Positions 15,619 through 24,041 of a stretch of 64,000 bases of DNA are shown here, piece by piece. The translations under genes were made by a program, and so were the position numbers. Under the pieces are notes generated by a model that searched no databases, was not told the DNA's origin, and worked only from the letters and a program-made list of their open reading frames with translations. Each line of letters starts with the position of its first letter. The stretch's first letter is position 1. The DNA comes from an uncultured Gammaproteobacteria bacterium (GTDB lineage Bacteria; Pseudomonadota; Gammaproteobacteria; Pseudomonadales; Pseudohongiellaceae): positions 1 through 64,000 of the forward strand of contig CAJXRP010000019.1 of assembly GCA_913060495.1 (NCBI GenBank). Direction: 5' to 3'.

Positions 15619-15931
15619 TGAGGCAGTATCGCTCTGTGAAAAAATTCAGTTTGATCTCATCATTACTGATCAAAGAATGCCAATGATGACGGGAATCGAA
15701 TTTGCCTCTAAGGTTAGGGTGCAGCAGCCTGGCGCTCGCATCGTGCTAATCAGCGGCTATAGTGACCATGCTTCAGTTATCGAAGCGTTTAATAGCGAAA
15801 CTATACATAGATTCGTCTTCAAGCCTTGGAGTAATGAGGATTTTTTGGAAATTGTTCAGGAGCAGCTTGAAGTTGAGAATGAGGGTATCTGGGTGCGTAA
15901 TGGTGCTGACTTTCTCAAGGACGATTCTTAA
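15619..15931 (+). pseudogene. Response regulator receiver-domain remnant
   Basis: The frame reads IEAVSLCEKIQFDLIITDQ followed by RMPMMTGIEFASKVR and VLISGYSDHASV, then FVFKPWSNEDFLEIV. This closely parallels the intact response regulator at 15961-16380 (CSRRIFDLIITDQMMP, LLISGY, FIPKPWNNEDIL). The first beta strand with the acidic pair is missing and no start codon precedes the phospho-acceptor aspartate. The ATG at 15677 would give only 84 residues without that aspartate. It is best read as a remnant, though a truncated protein could still be made. Confidence 0.65.
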
Positions 15932-15960
15932 GGATGCTACTGAAATATTTCTATGATGTG

Positions 15961-16380
15961 TTAATTCTCATTAGCCCATGTAATTTGTGCCTGGCTAATT
16001 TTACTTAGTTGGATTTCTTTTTCGACTATATTGAGGATATCTTCGTTGTTCCAAGGCTTCGGTATAAACTTTTGAATACTCCCGTTTTCAAGTGCTTTAT
16101 CTGCCTTGTCAGTATCGATGTAACCACTTATCAATAACATATGTACATTGGGTTGCATCGCCTTCGCTAGTGCCGCAAATTCAGTTCCATTCATGATAGG
16201 CATCATTTGATCAGTAATTATTAGGTCAAAAATCCGCCTACTGCACAGAGCAAGAGCAGCATTGGGGTCAGGACAAATGCTTACATCGTACAGTTTTAAT
16301 CGAAGCATTCTTGCTAAAGAACTTGCGACGAGTGCGTCGTCTTCCACTATGAGAATAGATTTGGGAGTAGAGTGAATCAT
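15961..16380 (-). CDS. Single-domain response regulator (CheY-like)
   Basis: The 139-residue receiver domain has the acidic pair in LIVEDDALV (near 9-17), the phospho-acceptor aspartate in FDLIITDQMMP (near 57), the switch serine in LLISGY, and the conserved lysine in FIPKPWNNED. There is no output domain, so it must act through a partner. AGGA lies six bases before the ATG. Its promoter matches sigma-54 and shares upstream motifs with the activator gene, so it probably belongs to the same circuit. The cognate kinase is not evident, and a kinase remnant lies next door. Confidence 0.88.
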   Translation of the reverse strand: MIHSTPKSILIVEDDALVASSLARMLRLKLYDVSICPDPNAALALCSRRIFDLIITDQMMPIMNGTEFAALAKAMQPNVHMLLISGYIDTDKADKALENGSIQKFIPKPWNNEDILNIVEKEIQLSKISQAQITWANEN

Positions 16381-16420
16381 AAGTTTTCCTATTAACTATA
16401 ATTAGTCACGAACTATAGTC

Positions 16421-16436
16421 GCACTATTTGTGCCAA
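16421..16436 (-). promoter_or_regulatory. Sigma-54 promoter of the response regulator gene
   Basis: The minus strand reads TTGGCACAAATAGTGC with exact GG-N10-GC spacing. The predicted start near 16409 lies about 29 nt before the ATG at 16380. Confidence 0.72.
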
Positions 16437-16572
16437 CTTCTGACTTCTACCGCTCGAGTGTGATCTGTACCAATTTTTCCACTACGCAGTCAGTAATGCC
16501 TAGCTATCTGAAGCCCCATTTTTTTCTGGAGCAGCGAATTATGCGTATAACGTGTATAGGGGAGTGTTGGAT

Positions 16573-16603
16573 TACGTAACAAGAGCGTATCAAAGACGTA
16601 ACA
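16573..16603. repeat. TGTTACGTA motif pair B2 upstream of the response regulator
   Basis: TACGTAACA at 16573-16581 and GACGTAACA at 16595-16603 repeat the motif of cluster B1, about 140-180 bp upstream of the sigma-54 promoter. The rest of 16437-16752 shows no gene. Confidence 0.55.
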
Positions 16604-16752
16604 AAAACATCTAGGAATAAATAGGATGGATAAGCAGCGGGCTAGTACGAGGAAAAGCCGCGGAAATAAGGGGTGAAACAGAGTCTTGCTAATAGGGGAG
16701 CAGCCCGCCTAAGATGGCAAGGCTGCTGAAGGTTGCTATTGTTATGGATGAA

Positions 16753-18888
16753 TTAATCTGAAGGGAGTGCGAAAACCCATAACGTGGCACCCGATGGAGG
16801 ATTGTTTATACCCGCAGCGCGTTCCATGTTATTGGCTAAGAAACTGCCTGAGTTTGTCGCTACGGCAACATACTGTTTTCCGTCTACTCTGTAGGTGATT
16901 GGGTAGGAGCTGGGGGAATTGTCCAGTCGCTGTTGCCATAGCACAGAGCCGTCTTCTTGATCGACTGCCCTGAAATAACGGTCAACCGATCCGCTAAATA
17001 ATATGCCGCTATCAGTAGTGAGATTGCCACTGGCCGGTGGTGCGAATTGTCTCTTTGTCCAAAGCACTTCTCTGGTTTCAAGGTCGATGGCTTTTACCAT
17101 TCCCCATAGGCCGTCACTAGACGCATCGGGGTATTTCTGCCAGCGCTGTCCGGTGAGGTTGTTTATGCAGGTATCCTGCATGGGAATGTACAGTATGCCA
17201 GTAGCTGGATTGTACGAAGAAGACTGCATATTGCGTGCGCCCAGTGCGTTGGGGCAGATGCCGTTCAGTGAGAGGCCATCCAGCACTGCCCCAGGCTCTG
17301 GCACTGCTTGCTGAGTTAGTGTTTTCTCGCCAGTTCGCGGGTCTATTTCTGCAATGACATTTTGCATGTCTAGATCTATGGAAAATAGGTAGTCGCCAGT
17401 GGCAGCATCCACTGCTTCGAAGATCGCTTCCTTGCCGCCAGTGACAATGGCTTTGCGCATTACTCCTTCTACAGGCAGATTAATTATCTGTCGTTCATAA
17501 GCCCAATCGTGGTCGAGTTGATCGTTAGGCATATGTTGATAGTGCCAAACCAATTCTCCAGTATCGGCATTCAATGCAATAGTTGAATTGGTATACAGCG
17601 CATCGTTTGTTACACCGGCTGCATCACTTCTTACTCTCAGTGAGTTTGTGTCATAGGTAGGAGCGGGGCCGAAGTAAAGTAGATTTAGTTCTGGATCATA
17701 ACTGCCCGGATTCCACACTGAGCCACCGGTGCGTTCGTCCAGTGACAGATTATTCCAAGTGTTGCCACCGGGTTCGTCTGGTCGCGCGATAGTATAGAAG
17801 CGCCAGTCTTCTTGGCCAGATTCGAGATCGATTGCCACAATAAAATTACCGCCAGCCACAGAAGTCTGGCCTGTCATTCCAATAATGGCTCTGCCGTTGA
17901 CTACCATAGGTGCAGACTTTATCTGGAAGTCAGTTTCTCCTGACGTGTCGATTTCATGGTCCCAGACTAATCTGCCAGTTTTTGCATCTAACGCCAGAAG
18001 GTGAACATCTGAGGTAGGGACAATAATTTTATCATCGTAGATTGCGACACCTTTCTTTGAACTCGGTGCTACACCATTAGTGAGCTCGCGCTGATAGCTC
18101 CACAATAGATCGCCGTTTGCCGCATCGAATGCTTGTACTACATCGCCATTGCTATAAGCAAAGAGAACGCCATCATGCACAAGTGGAGTCATCATGTTTG
18201 CGCCAGAGGGTAGCGACCAGGTCCAAATAGCTTCCAGATCTGCAGCGTTGTTCTTATTGATTTGTGTAAGTGGGCTATGACCTAGGTTTTCATGGGTGCG
18301 TCGCCAGATCAGCCAATCATCAGCTGGGGGCTCTAAGAGCATCGCATCGGTGACTGGAGTTAGGCTATTTAGTCGACTTACCGGAACCAAGGGTCCCTTC
18401 GTGTCATAACTTGGGTCTCGTGGATTCAATGCGGTAGGCACCAAGGCTTGAGCAGGAATCGTGAGTCCTTGCAGATCTGTCATTGCTAGCGGTAAAGGAG
18501 TGGTGCCGGCTTCTACGCCATTGCGTTGCAGCATAAAGGCGAGAAGCTGGTTGTAAACTTGTTCATCGAGTCCGCCCGGTTGTGTAGGAGGCATGCGCTG
18601 TAGGTTGGTAGCCAGATCAGACACAGGCCTATCGCCCCATCGACGGCTAAAGAAGTTGCCACTGAGGGCTGGTACAAATCCGAAGCCTTCTAAATTATAG
18701 CCGTGGCAAACAGCGCACTGTTCCTCATAAGCTATCTCTCCCTGTGCTGCTTGTTCTGCGGTATATCCACCAGGGGTTTGGGCAAGGACAGGGGAATCAA
18801 ATAGAACAAAGAAACCTGTGGCCAGCAGGCCAAGTATCAGGAACTTTGCTAGAGGGTTGGCTCGGTAATTCAATTGGGGTTCTATCAC
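16753..18888 (-). CDS. PQQ-dependent quinohemoprotein dehydrogenase with N-terminal cytochrome c domain
   Basis: The 711-residue periplasmic enzyme has a signal peptide (to about residue 36), then a cytochrome c domain with CAVCH (58-62), and from about residue 190 an eight-bladed PQQ propeller with repeated blade motifs (AFDAANGDLLW, ALDAKTGRLVWDHE, AIDLESGQEDW, ALNADTGELVWHYQ). The PQQ site region reads PNDQLDHDW. Such enzymes oxidise alcohols or aldehydes and pass electrons through heme c. The heme domain is N-terminal, unlike classical quinohemoprotein alcohol dehydrogenases, where it is C-terminal. The start is GTG with AAGG upstream. It is a monocistronic gene with unknown substrate. 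Confidence 0.88.
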   Translation of the reverse strand: MIEPQLNYRANPLAKFLILGLLATGFFVLFDSPVLAQTPGGYTAEQAAQGEIAYEEQCAVCHGYNLEGFGFVPALSGNFFSRRWGDRPVSDLATNLQRMPPTQPGGLDEQVYNQLLAFMLQRNGVEAGTTPLPLAMTDLQGLTIPAQALVPTALNPRDPSYDTKGPLVPVSRLNSLTPVTDAMLLEPPADDWLIWRRTHENLGHSPLTQINKNNAADLEAIWTWSLPSGANMMTPLVHDGVLFAYSNGDVVQAFDAANGDLLWSYQRELTNGVAPSSKKGVAIYDDKIIVPTSDVHLLALDAKTGRLVWDHEIDTSGETDFQIKSAPMVVNGRAIIGMTGQTSVAGGNFIVAIDLESGQEDWRFYTIARPDEPGGNTWNNLSLDERTGGSVWNPGSYDPELNLLYFGPAPTYDTNSLRVRSDAAGVTNDALYTNSTIALNADTGELVWHYQHMPNDQLDHDWAYERQIINLPVEGVMRKAIVTGGKEAIFEAVDAATGDYLFSIDLDMQNVIAEIDPRTGEKTLTQQAVPEPGAVLDGLSLNGICPNALGARNMQSSSYNPATGILYIPMQDTCINNLTGQRWQKYPDASSDGLWGMVKAIDLETREVLWTKRQFAPPASGNLTTDSGILFSGSVDRYFRAVDQEDGSVLWQQRLDNSPSSYPITYRVDGKQYVAVATNSGSFLANNMERAAGINNPPSGATLWVFALPSD

Positions 18889-19063
18889 GGGTAAGTACCT
18901 TCTAAGTAGCGGAGCTCAGCAAGTATTTGGGATTGTTCAGTTTTACACATTTGGCGGCTAAAAGGGTATGGAAGGGCTAAAAATAAATCCCCAGACCGCT
19001 TTTTGAATAGCTGCGATTTCTCTTACTGGGCTATTTTAGCTTCAGTAGATAGGCCGCCTAGGG

Positions 19064-20977
19064 CTAGTCGCTAGGGCTATATTCCAGCTTCTTCTCTTTG
19101 GAGTAAAATACTACCCCTCGGCCCTTCAACAACTCAAGCTGTCCGTCTACTTCCCTCAGCTCAATCCATTTCTCTTCGCCTTGAGAGGCGCCGGTTTGTT
19201 CGATCTCTTCCAGTTCATCAAGGAATGAATCCTCCAGAAAATCGAGTTCGGCTTTAAGGGATTCGCGATTCGCGATTTTAGTATCGTCATGGTTTGCGGG
19301 TGCTTTGGAGCGAGTGATATCTACATAAGCTCTTTGCCAGCTTGGCACATCGGATTGCCAGATTTTCATTCCATTGATATCAGTTTCTTTCATCTGGATT
19401 CGTGCAAAGTTTGCGCTCATGCCTCTCGCGTCTACAGCGGTCATTCTTGCGTGTTCAAATTGCGCTTCATTAGCATTCGCGCCATAGAAAATCATACCAA
19501 TGGCCTTGGTGCGTGTGAAAATGATTTCTCCAAGATTCGAGTAGGCAGCAATTGCAAAATCCATATGTGCTGCGCCAAAATTAGCTTGCTCAGATATATC
19601 ACTACCCACTAGATGAGCGCCTCTTAGATTTGTGCGTCCATCTTTGTGTAGATTAATCTCCCGGTCTTTGTCTCTTTCTGATCTTTCATCGTAGCCGGAA
19701 TGTAGATCCAGTCCTCTAAGGTCAAGACGAGACAGATTCAGGGAATGGTAAATTCCAAACCTATCCATGTAAGAGAAATAACGATTCAGGCTGTTGTCTT
19801 CAAGTGCATTTTTCAGTTGGGCGGGCACACTTAGTACTTCATCTGGGCCCAGTTGTTTCTTAATAGAGTTCAGCTTTTCAATTTTATTATTAAAGCTCTC
19901 GACTACATTTTTTATTTGGCTCTTGCTGGGCAGAGATTCCGGCTCTGGGTTTTCACGCCTTAATGTTTCGAGGGTTCTTGCGGCAGAAAGAAAAACCTCC
20001 TCTGCTTGATCGCTGAGGGACTTGGAATTTTTAGTGTAGTTAAAGGAGACCACTCGATTGCTAAATACATCTGCGGCTTCAACATCTCTAACCCAATTGT
20101 CAGCGCTGCTCGAACCCCCAAAGTCGTGCAGAATGTCTACATAGAGGCTCTTCGCTAGCTGCAGTTTAGTTCTCTCATCATGATATTGTTTTGCTTCTCT
20201 GGCATAGTCTGGTGATCCCAAAACAAATTCAATCAGCGCAAGCAAGCCTTCGATGGTTCCAAAATTTTCCTCGCCTATGCTCTCGAATCGATCAAGCTCG
20301 CAGCTGTAAATCTTCTTGCGCGGATCATTTGTCTCATCAAGTATTCTGAACAATTGGGCTAGGTTTTTTCTTCTTTGTAGAGGCAGTACGAAGTAGGCTT
20401 TTGCTTGTTCTATCTCAGCCCTTATTTCTGCTTTTATACTGGGAGCTAAAGTTTCTACCTGCTTTCTTTGATGGATTTCACTGGCCTCATGCACAAGTAT
20501 GAGATAAAGAAAATCCTCAACTGATTCCTGTCCCCGCCCACCTTTGGCGTATAGGCCTTCGAGTATCTGTCGCATGGTGCGCTGATTGTTTTTTCTTTCA
20601 TCCTCTCCATCGCGCAGATGTAGAACAAATTCTTCCCCTGCACCTTTCCTCTGAATTTTGGATACACCAGCACAGGTGATCATATTCTTGGACCAGACAA
20701 CCCTGTGGCGATCTTTGGATGGATCGAAGAAGTGGTCGTGAATGATAGATTCCTGATCGAGTCGGGAGTGAAGGTGTTGGTTTTCTTTCAAACGGCCCAT
20801 TACTGTTTTCACAAGTGCAGAATTCAACCAAGCCTTGGGTGCTGGAGGATTGCTCTTCAGATCGTCAAGCGTGCCAGTGGCGCCCGCTCTAGCGCCAACA
20901 AAATTTGTAGCACAGTTAATCGATTCGTCAGTAAGGCGGGAGCAATTTGATTGGGCTGCAGAATTATGTGATTGCAT
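19064..20977 (-). CDS. Large protein with C-terminal pentapeptide-like repeats, unknown function
   Basis: The 637-residue soluble protein has no signal peptide or clear membrane helix. Residues 1-410 are charged and mostly helical with coiled-coil-like stretches and match nothing I recognise. Residues about 415-530 show pentapeptide-repeat character (NLSRLDLRGLDL, NLRGAHLVGSDI, ANFGAAHMDFAIA, ANEAQFEHARM), which would form a right-handed beta helix. The acidic tail follows. The start lacks a strong ribosome site, so the N-terminus is uncertain. It is convergent with nothing and stands alone between a PQQ enzyme and hslO. Function is not inferable. Confidence 0.65.
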   Translation of the reverse strand: MQSHNSAAQSNCSRLTDESINCATNFVGARAGATGTLDDLKSNPPAPKAWLNSALVKTVMGRLKENQHLHSRLDQESIIHDHFFDPSKDRHRVVWSKNMITCAGVSKIQRKGAGEEFVLHLRDGEDERKNNQRTMRQILEGLYAKGGRGQESVEDFLYLILVHEASEIHQRKQVETLAPSIKAEIRAEIEQAKAYFVLPLQRRKNLAQLFRILDETNDPRKKIYSCELDRFESIGEENFGTIEGLLALIEFVLGSPDYAREAKQYHDERTKLQLAKSLYVDILHDFGGSSSADNWVRDVEAADVFSNRVVSFNYTKNSKSLSDQAEEVFLSAARTLETLRRENPEPESLPSKSQIKNVVESFNNKIEKLNSIKKQLGPDEVLSVPAQLKNALEDNSLNRYFSYMDRFGIYHSLNLSRLDLRGLDLHSGYDERSERDKDREINLHKDGRTNLRGAHLVGSDISEQANFGAAHMDFAIAAYSNLGEIIFTRTKAIGMIFYGANANEAQFEHARMTAVDARGMSANFARIQMKETDINGMKIWQSDVPSWQRAYVDITRSKAPANHDDTKIANRESLKAELDFLEDSFLDELEEIEQTGASQGEEKWIELREVDGQLELLKGRGVVFYSKEKKLEYSPSD

Positions 20978-21249
20978 TGGTAGTGGTGAATCGAATGAGT
21001 GAAGTTCGGGCCGGTATAATAAATGAGGTTAGGGCTAGAATACAGCAGTTGTGGACCACGTAAACCAAAGAGACGAAGGAATTTCTGGCGGGGTCAATAT
21101 CACTCCAATCTCCCTTCTTTTTGGTGGTGCTGGATTCTTTTTCAGTGACCGATGTAATACTATCCCGTCTCGAATTCGACTCTTTTCATACAATGCGTGT
21201 CGATAGATAGAAGCAGTCTGAAATTTTCAATTTTACATCTAGGAATACG

Positions 21250-22122
21250 ATGAAGAAGCTCGACCAAAGCCAGCGGTATCTTTTTGACGATCACCCTATA
21301 CGCGGACAATACGTCTCACTAGATCAATCCTGGCAAGAGATTGCCCAGCAAGGAGAATTGCAGGGCAGGGGGTTAAGCTTGCTAGGGGAAGCATTGGTAG
21401 TTGTGTCCCTCTTAGTGGACACCCTTAAAATTGATGGCAGCATTACTCTTCAAATTCGCGGTAAAGGGCCGCTGGAGCTGCTGGTTGTCGAAGCGAGTTC
21501 AGAACATAAAATCCGAGGCACCGCTCGCCAGAGTGGCGATATCGATGATGAGATGGATCTTCAGCAGGTGTTTGGCAGTGAATATTTGGTAATCACGATT
21601 AAGACTGATGGTGCCGAGCCCCATCAAGGAATAGCGCCATTGAGTGGTGTAAAGCTGTCAGATGCCCTAGAACACTATTTCGCCACATCAGAACAGCTGC
21701 CCACTCGCTTCTGGTTAGCCTGTGACGAGAAGAATGCCAGCGGCATGTTGATTCAGAAACTACCGGGCAAATTGAAAGACGATGATGCATGGGATCGGGT
21801 ATTGCATTTGGCTTCCACCGTCACCGATGAAGAATTACAAAGAATACCTTTAGGCGACCTCTTGCACCGTCTTTTCAATGAAGAAACTTTGAGGCTCTTC
21901 GACCCGTCCTCTATCAAATTTTCTTGCAGCTGCTCTCGGGAACGCACTGCGGGGATGTTGCTTTCTCTGGGTAAGGCCGAGGCAGATCAGATCCTCGAAG
22001 ATGAAGGAGAGATATCTGTAAACTGTGAATTTTGTAATTCGAATTATTCGTTTGATCAAATAGATATTGAGCAGATATTTGGCGAAGGCGGAATAACATC
22101 CCCGAGTACAACGACGCATTAA
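21250..22122 (+). CDS. hslO: Hsp33 redox-regulated chaperone
   Basis: The 290-residue cytoplasmic chaperone is activated by oxidative unfolding. The N-terminal region begins RYLFDDHPIRGQYVSL, typical of Hsp33. The C-terminal redox switch holds the four zinc-binding cysteines as CSCS (near 225) and CEFC (near 258). Length is typical (about 290). AGGA lies seven bases before the ATG. A degenerate copy of its last 56 codons lies at 36675-36845. Confidence 0.95.
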   Translation: MKKLDQSQRYLFDDHPIRGQYVSLDQSWQEIAQQGELQGRGLSLLGEALVVVSLLVDTLKIDGSITLQIRGKGPLELLVVEASSEHKIRGTARQSGDIDDEMDLQQVFGSEYLVITIKTDGAEPHQGIAPLSGVKLSDALEHYFATSEQLPTRFWLACDEKNASGMLIQKLPGKLKDDDAWDRVLHLASTVTDEELQRIPLGDLLHRLFNEETLRLFDPSSIKFSCSCSRERTAGMLLSLGKAEADQILEDEGEISVNCEFCNSNYSFDQIDIEQIFGEGGITSPSTTTH

Positions 22123-22328
22123 CAGCTAGAAGTATCAGCCCCATCGAGTAGGATGAGTTTTTCGTTTCGTGGACTGTAAAATGCATCTGTGAGGATACCC
22201 ACATTCCTTAATCCAGCGTAGGAATTAAATCTGTTGCTCATTTCATGCCTTTCAATATCCATCCCAATGTACTGCCTACCCTGCTAGACTGCTGTGGTCG
22301 ATAGGAATAATAGACTGCTGAGGATTTG

Positions 22329-23804
22329 ATGAAGGACTTACTGCAGGAGTTAAAAAAACGTACCGTGTTTGACGTAGTGGTAATCTATGTCGTGACGGCT
22401 TGGGTGTTGATTCAAGTTGCAGATGTGGTGCTGCCAACTTTCGGAGCTCCAGGATGGGTTAACCAGACTATTATTTTCCTATCTGCTCTCGGCTTGCCTT
22501 TGGTAGTCACTCTGAGAATATTTTTCGATAGGACTCGTGGCCAGTTTTTAACTAAAGGACATGTTGAAGGGAAGTCTTCAATTTCCCTTGGGTCTCGAGA
22601 TGAGGCTAACAAACCTTCTATCGCTGTACTCTCCTTTGAAAATCTGTCCAAAGATGAAGATAAGAATTTTTTAGCAGAAGGTATTACGGAGGACGTTACT
22701 ACAGGCTTGTCTTTTAATCCTCATCTTTCTGTTATGTCGCGTCATGCGACACTAATCTATAAGAATAATCCTAGCGACCTACGTGATGTGGGTAAAGCTC
22801 TTGGCTCCAGATACCTCCTCGAAGGCAGCATTCGCCCAGTGGGTGATAGGATTCGTGTATCGGTGCAGCTGATCGAGTCAGCTTCTGGAACGCATCTGTG
22901 GGCGGGAAAGTACGACCGTACAATGGACAAAATGCTAGAAGAACAGGACGAAGTTGTCGCAGAAATTGTCGGAGCGCTAGATGCCCAAATTTCAACGGCA
23001 GAGATCAATCGCGTATCTGATCGGCCAACCGACAATCTTGGTGCCTGGGACTTACTTCAAAAAACTGGACTGTGGACGTTTACACCCACAAAAGAAGGCT
23101 TTGAAAACTCCCAAAAACTATCACGTATGGCGATTGAAAAAGATCCTAATTACGCCTTAGCCCACGCCACCTTAGCGTTCGCTCTGCGTGGGCAGGCTAT
23201 TAACGGATTTACTGAAGATATAGCAGCAGCATTTGAAGAGTCTACTAAACACGCCATACTAGCAATCGCATTGGCACCAAATGATCCTGTTTGTCTTCGC
23301 TGGGTGGGCTGTGCACATGTCTACGGTACCGAAATTGAAAGTGGCATTCACTATTTGCGACGTTCTTTGGAAAAGTCACCTAACGACGGCATTACATTAA
23401 TGCATCTGGCGTTGGGGCTTGGCATCTCTGGACAATTTGATGAGGCCTACGAATGTCTCGACCGTGCGGGCCGAGTTGCGCCTTCAGGAGGCCTTTCCAT
23501 TGGCTATGCCTGGTATCAGGCATTGATACTTACTTGGGAAGGGCGTTACGCTCAAGCGGAAGAGCGTATCAAGAATTTTCTATTACACGTGCCAAAATAT
23601 GGTGGTGCCCACATGTTTCTGGGTCTAGTTTATGCTCGGCAAGGGAAGTTGGAAATGGCAAAGAACTCGATCGAGAAGGGTATTGCCCTGTCTCCAACTA
23701 TTGATTTCAGCAAGCCGCCACTTTTCTTGACCTCTGTTCGAGCGGCAGAAGAGGAAATTAGAACAAAAGATTTGCTGAAAAAGGTATGGCCTTACCAAGA
23801 GTGA
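22329..23804 (+). CDS. TolB/FlgO-like domain and TPR membrane protein
   Basis: The 491-residue protein has an N-terminal segment with two membrane helices (residues about 15-35 and 46-64; the motif KKRTVFDVVVIYVVTAW is typical of this family). A TolB/FlgO-like domain starts PSIAVLSFENLSKD and includes FLAEGITEDV and LLEGSIRPVGDRIRV. TPR-like helices follow from about 260 to the end. Related proteins often carry an adenylate cyclase or winged-helix domain at the N-terminus, and this one has only the membrane part. The ATG at 22329 sits close behind GAGG. Role unknown, probably a scaffold or sensor at the inner membrane. Confidence 0.75.
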   Translation: MKDLLQELKKRTVFDVVVIYVVTAWVLIQVADVVLPTFGAPGWVNQTIIFLSALGLPLVVTLRIFFDRTRGQFLTKGHVEGKSSISLGSRDEANKPSIAVLSFENLSKDEDKNFLAEGITEDVTTGLSFNPHLSVMSRHATLIYKNNPSDLRDVGKALGSRYLLEGSIRPVGDRIRVSVQLIESASGTHLWAGKYDRTMDKMLEEQDEVVAEIVGALDAQISTAEINRVSDRPTDNLGAWDLLQKTGLWTFTPTKEGFENSQKLSRMAIEKDPNYALAHATLAFALRGQAINGFTEDIAAAFEESTKHAILAIALAPNDPVCLRWVGCAHVYGTEIESGIHYLRRSLEKSPNDGITLMHLALGLGISGQFDEAYECLDRAGRVAPSGGLSIGYAWYQALILTWEGRYAQAEERIKNFLLHVPKYGGAHMFLGLVYARQGKLEMAKNSIEKGIALSPTIDFSKPPLFLTSVRAAEEEIRTKDLLKKVWPYQE

Positions 23805-24005
23805 TAGTAAACGGGCCGGGGTAATAATCCAGAAAAATTGAAAACTAAGGTTCAAAGAGGTGGAACACTTTGTCTGCAGAGTAAAGCCTCCATTTATGCT
23901 GGGTCAGAATTCTTTTTTAGTGCTCGATACAATACTATTTTGTCATTAATCCAGCTCTGTTTCTGGTCAGATCGCAACGATGCATTAACAGATTGTAGTG
24001 TAAGT

Positions 24006-24023
24006 CCCGCCGAATATGGCGGG
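24006..24023. terminator. Hairpin between convergent genes, candidate bidirectional terminator
   Basis: CCCGCC-GAATAT-GGCGGG forms a perfect six-pair GC stem between the ends of the TPR gene and the channel gene. T-runs on either side are weak. Confidence 0.45.
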
Positions 24024-24041
24024 GCTACTGAATTTTGATTT

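Noticed and set aside
15482..15673. 63-codon minus-strand frame as a gene
   Set aside because: It is a different frame over the kinase remnant; the meaningful similarity is in the frame containing the G box with an internal stop.
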